A DNA stretch of 64,000 nucleotides from the NCBI GenBank assembly GCA_032719365.1, contig CM064867.1:67206136-67270135 (forward strand), given 5' to 3'. This document shows, piece after piece, positions 31,825 through 42,500 of this stretch. Position numbers and translations under genes: made by a program. Source of the DNA: Prinsepia uniflora. Taxonomy: Eukaryota; Streptophyta; Magnoliopsida; Rosales; Rosaceae. Numbering within the stretch: position 1 is the first letter of the stretch; each line of letters starts with the position of its first letter. The notes under the pieces are model-generated. The model was given only the letters and a program-made list of their open reading frames with translations, did no database searches and was not told the origin of the DNA.

Positions 31825-32546
31825 AGTTGACAGGACCCTTCCCAATACAACTAGATACTCCTGAGGGATCCTGCTCCCATTTGACAGTTACTACTCAAAA
31901 AGACGAAACAACCTTGAAAGAGTTTATAACAACCATAATAAAAATAGTCAACTGCCAGACCAGGGCTATACACTTTGGTATCATGCCATATACAGAGCAT
32001 AAGTTCATAGTACAAAACATATATATATAACCTTTACCCTAGATACATCAAAGAACGTCTATGCCTCCGCTCCTAAACTGCCCCCATCGACATGCCACAG
32101 CCTGTAGGCAAGTATAACCATGGAAAAATATGAGTGGACGAAAAATAGAATTTAGAAAACGTATTTTAGAAAATATATAATTTACCCTCCGTTTTGGAAA
32201 CTTGTGCATGCATATAAGTTATAAAAGCTCAGTGAAACACAATATAACTATGAATTCGAACCATGGGAAAACATATGTAACATAGTTAACAGGAAACCAA
32301 CCATCAATCATGAACCCAACTCAACCATGAAATACTAACACGTCACTGACGTCATAATCCATCACATCAAAACTACATAACCAAACCACATCCTGTAAGA
32401 CCCGTGTCCTGTAGGGAACGGTGAACGATCCCATATTCCTGCAAGGGGAATGGTCTGGGAGGGGATTGGCTGTGTGCCTTAAAGGTGTAGGCACGCACCT
32501 ATCTAGCACGAGGCCTTTTTGGAGCTTAGTGGCTTTGGGTTAGGTT

Positions 32547-32610
32547 GGAACTCCAAAGTTAAGCGAGTTGAGGTTGGTGAAATTCCATGATGGGTGACCC
32601 CCTGGGAAGT
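32547..32610 (+). ncRNA. 5S rRNA-derived domain in Cassandra 5' LTR
   Basis: GGAACTCCAAAGTTAAGCG matches the GAACTCCGAAGTTAAGCG part (A box) of plant 5S rRNA. GATGGGTGACCCCCTGGGAA matches the C box, with one substitution. The remaining 5S sequence is not recognisable. It is not a functional rRNA gene. Confidence 0.85.
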
Positions 32611-32916
32611 TGCACCGTGAGGGCGAGGATGCCAAAAGTGGAAAATATCGTGATAGAGTCGGGTCCTAACCGAGGAGGGTCGGGTCTTGATATAATGGTA
32701 TTAGAGCCAAACCCCGACCAGGAAGTGTGCTAGCGAGGACGCTGGGCCCTAAGTTGGGTGGATTGTAAGACCCGTGTCCTGGAAGGAACGGTGAACGATC
32801 CCACATTCCTGCGAGGGGAATGGTCTAGGAGGGGATTGGTGGTGTGCCTTAAAGGTGTAGGCACACACCTATCTAACAAGAGGCCTTTTGGGAGCTCAGT
32901 GGCTTTGGGTTCGGTT

Positions 32917-32979
32917 GGAACTCCAAGTTAACCGAGTTGAGGTTGGTACAATTCCATGATGGGTGACCCCCTGGGAAGT
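32917..32979 (+). ncRNA. 5S rRNA-derived domain in Cassandra 3' LTR
   Basis: The same domain as in the 5' LTR, with a one-base deletion and a change in the A box (AGTTAACCG), while the C box GATGGGTGACCCCCTGGGAA is unchanged. Confidence 0.83.
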
Positions 32980-33496
32980 TACACCGTGAGCTCCCGAAAA
33001 CAAAACCGTGAGGGTGAGGAGGCCCAAAGCGGACAATATCGTGCTAGAGTCGGGTCCTGACCAAAGAGGGTCGAGTTTTGACACATCCAGTATCCCATAT
33101 ATCCATATTCATCACAATCAACCCATCCTCGATGCACAATAACAATTAACACAATAAACTGCACTATCGGTACGCATACCACATACTCACTCGGGAACTT
33201 GAGCCCCAAGCTCGACATCTGAGTCATCACAACACATTCTCAGGAAGCGGAACCCTGCTCGACGTTTAAGACTACCAAACTAATCAACACACATCACAAT
33301 GAGGGTTACATACATTAACCACAACATTTCATATATCATGAATACCGAGAAACACTTACTCATATCATATCTCAAGTCAATCCACTATCATCTTGTCACA
33401 AGTGCACCATTACCAAGGAATCGCACATTTATCACACACATCAATTTCATATTCAAAACCTTGTTTCAGAAACCCAGGCCTAAGCCCAAAACCAGA

Positions 33497-33853
33497 TAGC
33501 ATATGGATAATACCTAACCTTGGCTCGAAGTTGGCCACTGTGCTCTCAGGGAACACAATGAGGAATTGGTGCTAGGGCACATGAAGGACATCAATGCCTC
33601 TAAGCAGCCTAGGGCTGGGGCTTGGAAGGGGTTGATCTGGTGGTAGTTCAGCCATGTGTAGAGGGTCCCTTGGAGTGCTCCCGGGAACTGATGAGTTCCT
33701 AGAGGATGGAGTGAAGGTGATTTTGGATGGTATGGTGGAGCCTGAACTCGAGCCTAGGTCACAACCGTATGTTGAGTTCATGCAAGACACCTGAAAACAA
33801 AACAAACACTAAGTCAATCTTTTCAAACTAGATGGACACCGTTGAGGGACAAA
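33497..33853 (-). other. Start of the interior of an Athila/Tat-type element, truncated
   Basis: On the minus strand this follows the primer site and would be the leader and start of gag. A frame of about 75 codons (33572-33805) gives a Ser/Pro-rich sequence without a known motif. It ends at the truncated LTR of element C. Confidence 0.35.
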
Positions 33854-33871
33854 TCCCCAGAAACGGCGCCA
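33854..33871 (-). promoter_or_regulatory. tRNA-Asp-type primer binding site
   Basis: The minus strand reads TGGCGCCGTTTCTGGGGA, close to TGGCGCCGTTGCCGGGGA, the site used by plant Athila-type elements and complementary to tRNA-Asp. It lies a few bases inside an LTR end reading TCTATCA. Confidence 0.7.
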
Positions 33872-33877
33872 AAAACT

Positions 33878-35250
33878 TGATAGACGTTTTATCCACACAA
33901 TGATTATGTAAGCCAAAAGGCTATGTGTAATACTTTGCAAGTGCACAAGTTGTGTGAAGAGTGTAGTGGCATAGCAAAGGTCGATCCCACAAAGACTTGT
34001 TCAAGTAATTTCCAATAGTTTAATGCAAATCAACTTAGGTGGAAATTAAAGACAATGGGGGGTTTGGTTCTTGATTGATTGATGCACAAACTAATATTAC
34101 TACCTTGGTTGACTGATTTTAAAGGTCGAACTAGGGCTTACTCCATACCCAAACCAATCGCTATCTTCCTTATACTTCCTTGACTACTCTTACTTGGTGC
34201 CATGAATTAGGTGCCCGTGCCTAAAGCAGGGCATATGCTCACTAGACACACTTTATCCCCTCATACTTTGTATGCTCAAGGCAGGGCATATGGTCTAAGA
34301 ACTTCTTTCACAATGTTTTGGTGATACTTTGCACACGAAGGGAATTTCATGACACCACACTAACCTAAGGTGTAACAACAGTCCTAGGCTTCATGAGCTC
34401 AATCTACAATTAAGAGGCCACCTCCTAACTTGATCTTACATCCACTAGATTGATATGACAGTCACACCTAACACATGTCATCTACAACTAAATGCAAATA
34501 AGGTAGCTAATCTTACAAGCATCAATTGAGTTCATTTAGTACAACAGTCAAATTTATTCAATTCAAAAAATATAAATAGTCAAGCATAAAGTCTAAGTAC
34601 CAACACGCATGGCCAGGGCTTCAAGAAACCCCAATCCTTAAGTAAACTACTCACACATAATGGAAGTAAACAACAACACAATAGAAGAATGCATCGAATT
34701 AATAAGATGAATAAAGTTGAAGATACAAAGAGGAAGGATGATGAACTCATACGCACGAGCAATCCACCACTCCAAGCTCCTTAAACAAAATTTAAGAGTA
34801 AACTTTTAGTTGAAAATTCAGTAGAGCTTTAGGACCTTAGGAGGTAAAAATGGCGACCATGATTAATGGCCAAAACTAGGTTTATATAGGATTGAGACAA
34901 AGCCTAGCTCAAATTCCTAGTGGACAGAGGAATCATACCTAAGCCCTAATCCTATCGCTAAAAGATAGAAGTCCTTGCTTGGTCCTCACGGAAATAGGCG
35001 TGGAACACTTTCCTTATCGCTGGAAGGCTCAAATTGTCTCAAGGACTCCTTGTCACTAAAGGAATCTTTAAGAAATCCTTACCGCTAAATGACTTGAGAA
35101 CATATTGGGCATGGGCCAAGACAATGGTGACATGTCACGAGTGACACACAGTGACATGTCATTGGCACACGGGCTGGCACAAATTTGGAATAAGGGCTGG
35201 AACCCGAGACCACTGGTATGTCACCAATGACACGTCAAAGGTAACCTCAT
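33878..35250 (-). mobile_element. Athila/Tat-type 5' LTR remnant (minus strand)
   Basis: The LTR end lies at 33878 next to the tRNA-Asp primer site. The stretch has the low-coding character and word order usual for these LTRs. A good TATA box, CTATATAAA, is on the minus strand at 34881-34889, which would place R/U5 at 33878-34850 and U3 to its right. The outer end is not located, so the right boundary is arbitrary. Confidence 0.45.
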
Positions 35251-35338
35251 TCTGACTACCAGTTCATGGGTGGTCATTGGGACTTACAGAGATTAACCTT
35301 CTTCCCGAATAAATATTATCATACGGGTTAATAAATCT

Positions 35339-35452
35339 GACTACTGATTCACATAAAGTAATTCTGACTACTAGTTCATGCAAAATTATCTTAACAGCTG
35401 ATTCACAGAAAGTCATCCCTTCTACCGATTCACTGAAAGTCATTTTGACTAC
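35339..35452. repeat. 27-bp tandem repeat, four units
   Basis: Units start at 35339, 35366, 35393 and 35420, with a fifth begun at 35447 and a detached one at 35254-35280. The shared words are GACTAC, GATTCAC and AAAGT. The period is a multiple of three and it is open on the minus strand as a nine-residue repeat. Confidence 0.75.
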
Positions 35453-36830
35453 GTACCCATGGCCAATGATTGAGGTGTTCAAACCTCCCATTCGACATCT
35501 CGATGTCGTCTCTGAATACTCTGTCATCCTATGCCATGATTTCTGACTAATACTCATTTCAGTTGATAATTTTTGAAATTTCCTGTCTGGCTTGAATACA
35601 TAAATAATTTACTTTGCATTGTAATTTTAATTTTCATTCAGTTCAGTTCTACTACTATTACATTTTAGTATTTATACTTCCATTTCCATCTTAATAAAAA
35701 CAAGATTTTCTTTAGTAGTAATTGGTACTCGAGATACACCATCCAAGTGTGGTCCACGACAATCCAAGTTGGGATAGAATCTTTGAGCACTGGTCCAATA
35801 CTTTGATTACAACTTAAAGGAACCTGAACCTCTAATCACTTGATTACTGAGCTAACAAGATCGCCAACCTGAATATCATAGAGAATAACTGAGCTTAGAC
35901 TACACAGGAAATAAAATTATTAAAAGTCCTTGAAAAAGGCATAGAAAAGAAACATTCAAGCTAATCTTGTTCGCTTGCCGCCTATTCATTTTGATTAGAA
36001 GAAAGGTTCTTGGACCTAAAAAAAAACCCATCTACACTACCTAGTAGTAGCCTCTACTAGTGATATGCCTACACTCGAGTTGAAGGCCTATTTGCTTCCT
36101 GATCCACCCATTTAGGGAACGACCATGGCTAAAGGCCCCCTTATGCTTAACCCATCCCTCATCATCCACACCACATCACCAGCAAAAAGACCCTACGAGT
36201 GGTTTGCCTTCCCTCATTCTACAGACTCGGTTCCGCAGGGAGGTTCGATAAAGGTTACCTTAGGCCCACTGGACTCCTAAAAAGAGTAAAACTTTTTGGA
36301 TAGGAATAATTTTCAAAAACTCATTTTTTTTTCTTGTCTTTCCAAAACTCTCACCACACTTGATTTGAACTAATATTCCTTTTAATATCACTTGCCTTTG
36401 ATACAAGAAATTCTCCTAGGCTTAAATACTTTTTTTCCTTTTGATGCCTCTCAATCACCAATCTCAACTTCATGATTAGAGATAGAGAGTTGAGTGAGCT
36501 TCACTTAAATTTCATTTTTATGACTTTAACGCCAAAAACAAAACAAAAATTCAAAATTCAAAATTTTATTCCCAACCATCCAAACATAGCTAGAATATCT
36601 TTGTAGGGCTTTCACGATTTTTTACACTACATAGCGTAAAATCGTTAGGGTTGATAATGAACCGTGTTATGTCAGGTTGGTGTCGTATTATGGACATTTT
36701 TTTATCCAAAAATGCCCAATTTGAAACATGACCTATTTAATAATCATGTCAAAAATGTCCAAACCGAATTCGATCTACTAATGAACCAAATAACCAACAG
36801 GTCGTATTTTAAAACATTGTAACTTATGGG
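35453..36830. other. Unassigned intergenic DNA
   Basis: AT-rich sequence without a supportable gene or element. The last 5 bp before T1, atgtt (36831-36835), are its target-site duplication. The flanks of T1 (before 36831 and after 44738) together form the older insertion site. Confidence 0.6.
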
Positions 36831-38035
36831 ATGTTTGTAACGACCCGAACCAAAATAATAATATTTTAATGTAAAAAGACTGGTTTACCCTTGGGGGGAA
36901 ACTTTGACTTTTTCTCGGGAAATAATTCGGACTTTGACCCATGACTATGACGTAGATCGGGACGTCACGAATCCGTAGACAGGCGGCACGCCGAAATCGG
37001 AGTTCGTATGAAGAAGTTATGGTCAAGGAAGCGTTTTAGCGGAATTTACGAACCGAGAACAACGGAATAAAATATTAATTAATTACGGGAATCCGTGCCA
37101 AATTAATACCGATGGATTGGTGACAAGTGTCACCCATCCAAAGCCTTACTATTCCAATAAAGCAATTAACACTATTTAATCAATTTTTATATTATTTAAT
37201 TTCCCTCCATTTAATCTCAGCCGTTGGATTTTCTGCCCAAATGCATCCTAGCCTTCCATTTCCTCTGCTTTTTCTGCTTCATGCACGATCTGTTTCTGCT
37301 TTGCTTACAAACACACAAACACACACATTCATCCCCTCACACACCCGTGCTTCTCTTCCCATTTTCTCTCAAACCAGGCGATCGAACCAGCCACTCTCAC
37401 ACCACCACCCGATCACCAGCAGCACCACCATCATCTACTCATCATCCCCGTGCATCACCGGCGACAACCGGCCCATTTCCCCGCCAGAAAATCCCGTCCA
37501 AAACACGACCCGAAAACCTCAAGGAAACGGGTCCAGGAAGCAACCCTCGATAACCACCTCACCTCGACGCGGGAGGAGCTCCAGTCTGCACCGTGGGGAT
37601 CCTAGGAGTTTAACTGGACGACGGCGAGGGCTACGGCGGCGTGACGGCGGCGGTAAGACCCAAAACCCGACAAGCCCGTTTTCCTTCCCTGTTCGACCCG
37701 ATCGTTTTTAATGCTTAGAAATTGATTGTTAGGTGATAGACATGTCCTAGGGTGAGAGACGAGTCGTTTGGGACCGGGTTGGACGACGGAGACGCCGTGG
37801 ATCACCGGGGACGACGACCGGACTGTGACCGTGAGTTTCAGAGACATTCTGGTGAGTTTCTTCCCACTTTCTTCTTATTTTGAGGTTGTAGAACCATAGG
37901 ACAGACCTAGACGAACCCATAGGGATCAACCCCGTCGAAAATGGTGGCCGGAATCGTGTGGTGGAATCGGGTCAAACCGTGGGTCGACGGCGACCCGGTT
38001 CCAGTCAAACGGGTCGACCCGGTACTGTAGCATGA

Positions 38036-38191
38036 TGACGTCATCATGCTGACGTCACATCTGACGTCATGATGACGTCATCCTGTCAGATGTTGTCAGA
38101 CCAGGGACCAATCAGAACGTGCCACGTGTCACCTGACAAGTGTCAGTGATGACGTCATGCTGACGTCAGCATGACGTCACTGCTAACGTCA
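38036..38191 (+). promoter_or_regulatory. Array of TGACGTCA (bZIP/CRE-type) palindromes in the T1 LTR
   Basis: Perfect TGACGTCA starts at 38036, 38050, 38062, 38073, 38150, 38161 and 38172, and a TAACGTCA variant starts at 38184. A G-box-like CCACGTGTC lies between the two groups, near 38112. The array is about 330-480 bp upstream of the LTR TATA box. TGACGTCA is the classical site for plant TGA/bZIP factors. Confidence 0.8.
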
Positions 38192-38518
38192 GCGGTACTG
38201 TAGCAGCATTGACCCACGCGTTGACCAGGCGCGTGGGGGCGCGTGTGAACAGTAATTTTGGTGGGGCCGGTACCATTTTCAAGGTTTCGACGATACGGAT
38301 CCAATGGAGGTGGTTTCGTGTCGATCGGAGATCGTTATGTTAGTCAAAATGGGGTTTGAAGCACCGGGAATAGTGCCCGGGATGCGTTTTTGAGGCGGAT
38401 CTGTTCTAGGGTCTTGGTATTGATATTGTAGGGTCCTTAAGTAACCCTCAGGAATAATAATACAGGTTTATAGAGATCGTTGAGCAGCAAGGACCGAGTG
38501 TGAGTGGGCTGTTTGATT

Positions 38519-38527
38519 TATAAAAGG
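38519..38527 (+). promoter_or_regulatory. TATA box of the T1 5' LTR
   Basis: TATAAAAGG is a strong TATA box, followed by GCTTGCATGCATAAACTG, where the transcript start (U3/R border) would be expected. The same box lies at 43803-43811 in the cut 3' LTR, and at 50106-50114 and 56869-56877 in T2. Confidence 0.7.
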
Positions 38528-38714
38528 CTTGCATGCATAAACTGTTTTACTATTTCCACTGATGAGTCTTATAAACTGCTTATATATGTTATTACACTGT
38601 TTTGGGCATGAGACTCGTCTGGATTATATGTGGATTTTGTTTGGGATGTCCGGGGGACATAGGGTAAACTATACTGTTATTGTACTGTACTTTCCTACCT
38701 GTGTATATTGTCTC

Positions 38715-38751
38715 CTCCAGGGAGGGTCGTTGGCCTGGGTGGACCCTGGAG
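38715..38751 (+). repeat. Stem-loop downstream of the T1 promoter
   Basis: CTCCAGGG (38715-38722) pairs with CCCTGGAG (38744-38751) over a 21-base loop. Just before it, ATGTCC-GGG-GGACAT (38646-38660) forms another perfect hairpin. Both would be in the 5' leader of the element RNA. Confidence 0.7.
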
Positions 38752-39452
38752 TAGTCACGGGGCTCTGACTGAGTGGAGTTGACCCCCGTTGGGCTGCTTA
38801 CTCTCAGGAAGGCATGTTCATATACCTCGGGCAGTGACCGGGATACCGGGAGCTGATGTACCTAGAGAGTCTCGGGTGTGAGACCCTGAGTGGCAACGCG
38901 TAGCCTTAGAACCGTGACATCATTTGGGTTGGGTTTTACAGTGCACTGATATGTTAGTTTCACCTTACGATTATTATTGTGGTTCATTTGTTATGATTTC
39001 ATTGTAATATTATGTTTTCACTGCATGCAAGATTTGGAAAACGGAGGGGTAAAACCTTATGATTATTTTATTATTAAATTGATTTCTAAACTGTTATTTT
39101 TGGCCCACTCACCCTTGTTTTACTGACCCCTCCAGACCCTGACACGGCAATAGAGGAGGAGGATCCGGAGGAGGAGGCAGAGGTTTAGTTTGCCTAGCTG
39201 TGCACCTGTACACCCACTTGTGGGTAGGTTGAGCACCGGATAAATGTACTCTGACTAGTGTGCTCATATGTTGTATTTTACTTTCCCTTGTCTGACAGTA
39301 TCACTTTAAACACTGTGTTTGTACATTATCTATCTATGTGAGTCTTCGGTTTTTATTTAAGGGTAATTTTGGTATGTTTAGAGTCATTGTCAGACGGGAG
39401 CGGGTCACGTCCCCGGGTGGTCCCAGTGGGATTGGGACGGGTCCTGTCAGCT

Positions 39453-39464
39453 TGGTATCAGAGC
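39453..39464 (+). promoter_or_regulatory. T1 primer binding site
   Basis: TGGTATCAGAGC, complementary to the 3' end of plant initiator tRNA-Met, three bases inside the 5' LTR. Confidence 0.9.
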
Positions 39465-39561
39465 ATTAGGATTAGTAGTCAGAGTACTAGGTTAGCGGTT
39501 TGTACTTTGTACATGGTCGCTTTCGATGTCTTTTAACCTGTTTGCCTCTTCACAGTTGGAT

Positions 39562-42500
39562 ATGCCTCCCCGACGTGAACCCCGTGCACGTGTTGACGAG
39601 GGCAATGGAGGAAATGGAGACACTGCGAGCATTGAGCGGGCACAGCGCCTGGGTGCTACGCACTTCAGTGGGGGAACCGACCCTGAGGAAGCACACCAGT
39701 GGATTGACCGCTGGGAGAGGATTTTCGAGGTCATGCACTGTCCTCCGGAGGAGCGTGTCGTACTGGCGACTTTCCTACTGGATGGGAGCGCCTACCGATG
39801 GTGGCACAACCTTGTTTTGGCCGGCTGGACTGTTCACACCATCCCATGGGAGACCTTCCGAGAGCGGTTTCTCAACCAGTTCTATCCACGGTCGTTCCGC
39901 AACGCCCGTGAGGCGGAGTTTCTGCAACTCCGGTAGGGGGATCAGACTGTAGCAGAGTACGAGGAGACCTTTCTGATGTTGTCTCGCTTTGCTGAGAACT
40001 TCGTGATCACCGAGGCAGACCGATGTCGCAGATTTGAGTGGGGCTTGCGACCTGAGATTCAGGCGATGGTGACTGCAACACCCTTTGCTTCCATGAGGGA
40101 TCTGACTGATGCGGCGACCAGGGTTGAGAACAGTATCCTGGCTCGTCAGCGAGCTGAGGGGGAGACTCGGCGACGTGATCGCCCACACTTGGGATTTTCG
40201 GGCCGTCGTGGCTCGAAGGGAGGACATTCTGGTGGATCTTCGTCTTCTGGCAGCCGAGGACGTTCTGGTCAGTTCAGGAGTCCTCAGAGGTCTGGACAGC
40301 ATTCTGGAGCTTGGCAGCGGTCTTACTCACCGATGAGCATCTCACCGGGAAGATACTTGGGTCGACCTAGGGAGGTCACATGCTTCGCTTGTGGGGAGCC
40401 GGGGCATTATGCTTCTGAGTGTCCACTGATTCGCGGCAGTACTGCGCCAGCGCAGAGCACAGCATCCCAGACTGACAGCAGCCGTACACGCGGTGTTGTG
40501 CGTGGCCGTGATCGAGGGGCTAGAGGACGGGGACGACCTGCAGAGTCTATGGCTCGTGTTTATGCTGTTACCCAGCAGCAGGCCAGATCCATTCCGGGAG
40601 TGTTGACAGGTACTGTACATATTTATGGCATGGTTGTTCGTGCATTGATGGATTCGGGGGCAACTCATTCTTTTATTTCACCACGTTGTGCGAGTCTGTT
40701 GGGACGTGAGGTGACCGCACTTGAGCACGAGATGGGAGTGGGGACACCGATGGGTGTGACTTACCGGGTGAACCAGGAGATACGAGCTTGTCCTGTGGAG
40801 ATTGAGGGAGTCGAATTTCCGACAGACTTAATCCTGATGAATGTTCACGATTTCGATGTGATACTTGGAGTCGATTGGTTGTCGGAGTACAATGCACTCA
40901 TCGACTGTGGTAACATGCGATTGACTTTGAGAGGTCCAGGATTACCGGAAGTGATATTCCAGGGAGAGTGTGGAGACGCATCACCCAAGGTAATATCTGC
41001 ACTCACAGCTACTAAACTCTTACAGAAGGGGTGTCAGGTTTATCTTGCTTATGTGGTAGAATCTACGGATGAATCTTTGCATATTGAGGATATTCCGATT
41101 GTGCGGGAATTTCCTGATGTCTTTCCAGGAGATTTACCTGGATTACCACCACCCAGGGAGATCGACTTTACGATCGAGTTACTCCCCGGGACTCGACCGA
41201 TTTCACAAGCACCGTATCGTATGGCACCGGCGGAGCTACGGGAATTGAAAATCCAATTACAGGAATTGGTGGATCTAGGGTTTATCCGACCTAGTACATC
41301 ACCATGGGGAGCGCCGGTCTTATTTGTGAAAAAGAAGGAGGGTAGTTTACGGTTGTGTGTGGATTATCGGCAGTTGAACAAGGCTACGGTAAGGAACCAG
41401 TATCCCTTACCCAGGATCGATGATTTGTTCGATCAGTTACGAGGAGCGCGATATTTCTCCAAGATAGATCTGAGGTCAGGATACCATCAACTGAGAATAG
41501 CCGAGGGGGATGTTCAGAAAACAGCTTTTCGAACGAGGTATGGGCATTATGAGTTCTTGGTGATGCCCTTTGGATTGACGAATGCACCAGCGGCATTCAT
41601 GGACTTGATGAATCGAGTCTTTCGAGCATACTTGGATAAATTTGTGATAGTGTTTATCGACGACATCTTGGTGTACTCCAAGAGTGTCAGGGCTCATGAG
41701 GAGCACTTACGAAGGGTATTGGGTAAACTACGACAGGAGCAGCTGTATGCTAAGTTAAGCAAGTGTCAGTTTTGGCTAAATAGTATTGGATTCTTAGGTC
41801 ACATTATATCACCCGAGGGGATAAATGTGGATCCTCAGAAAACGGAGGCTGTGACAAATTGGCCAAGACCGACCACGGTGACGGAAGTGCGAAGTTTTGT
41901 TGGGTTAGCAGGCTACTATCGGAGATTCGTAGAGGGTTTCTCCCAGATTGCCGCACCATTGACTCAGTTAACCCGGAAAGGGGTGAAGTTTGTATGGGAC
42001 GATCAGTGTGAACAGAGTTTTCAGGAATTAAAGTTCCGATTAACCACTGCACCTGTCCTTGCATTACCAGACAGTAGTGGAGAGTTCGTGGTATATAGTG
42101 ATGCATCGCTGCAGGGTTTGGGTTGTGTATTGATGCAGAATGGAAAAGTGATTGCTTACGCATCCCGGCAGCTGAAGACGCACGAGTTGAACTACCCTAC
42201 TCATGATTTGGAATTGGCAGCGGTGGTTCATGCTCTAAAGATCTGGAGACATCATTTGTTCGGTGTGACATGCCGAATATTCACCGATCACCAGAGTCTT
42301 AAACATTTGTTCACTCAGAAGGAACTCAACATGAGACAGCGGAGATGGTTGGAGTTGTTGAAGGATTATGATTGTACCATCGAGTACCATCCTGGCAAGG
42401 CAAATGTTGTAGCTGATGCACTTAGCAGGAAGTCGGCGGGATCAGTTGCGCATTTGAGATTGGTGTATCTTCCTTTGCTAGTGGAACTGCGGAAGAGCGG

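Larger units (their letters stand above)
32394..33083 (+). mobile_element. Cassandra-type TRIM with 5S rRNA sequence in its LTRs
   Basis: The LTRs are 32394-32692 (299 bp) and 32764-33083 (320 bp), TGTAAGACCCG to TTGACA or TTGATA. A 71-bp interior has the primer site TGGTATTAGAGCC (32696-32708). The duplication catcc is at 32389-32393 and 33084-33088. Each LTR holds a 5S rRNA-like stretch with the internal promoter box GATGGGTGACC(C)CCTGGGAAGT. It is non-autonomous with no coding capacity. The empty target survives in the other C LTR near 5862-5875. The 3' LTR has a roughly 22-bp local duplication around ACCGTGAG. Confidence 0.92.
31828..33496 (-). mobile_element. Element C 5' LTR (minus strand), interrupted by Cassandra
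   Basis: The end reads TGACAGGACCC (plus strand) at 31828. The part 32280-32393 plus 33089-33490 matches the other C LTR at about 5757-6300. The Cassandra element (32394-33083) splits it. At about 33497 the match ends abruptly, so the LTR is truncated on the right. Confidence 0.65.
36836..39449 (+). repeat. T1 5' LTR (2614 bp)
   Basis: Runs from TGTAACGACCCG to GGTCCTGTCA. It carries the shared palindrome (37114-37139), the TGACGTCA array (38036-38191), a TATA box (38519-38527) and a stem-loop (38715-38751). Short frames inside it recur in T2 only because the LTR does. Confidence 0.92.

Noticed and set aside
32547..32610. A genuine 5S rRNA gene
   Set aside because: Only the promoter half is recognisable, it is diverged, and it sits in both LTRs of a Cassandra TRIM.
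37300..37345. CA-rich microsatellite
   Set aside because: Short, interrupted and inside LTR sequence; it recurs with each Tekay LTR and has no separate meaning.
37127..37711. A 194-codon frame in the T1 LTR with relatives at 48724 and 55476
   Set aside because: Low-complexity Ser/Thr/Pro/His composition in three overlapping frames of U3 sequence upstream of the promoter; a C-rich stretch free of stops rather than a gene.
38562..38768. A 68-codon frame (MSLINCLYMLLHCF onward) recurring at 43846, 50149 and 56912
   Set aside because: It lies inside the LTR downstream of the TATA box and recurs only because the LTR is copied. No domain, and no sign of protein-level selection is visible.
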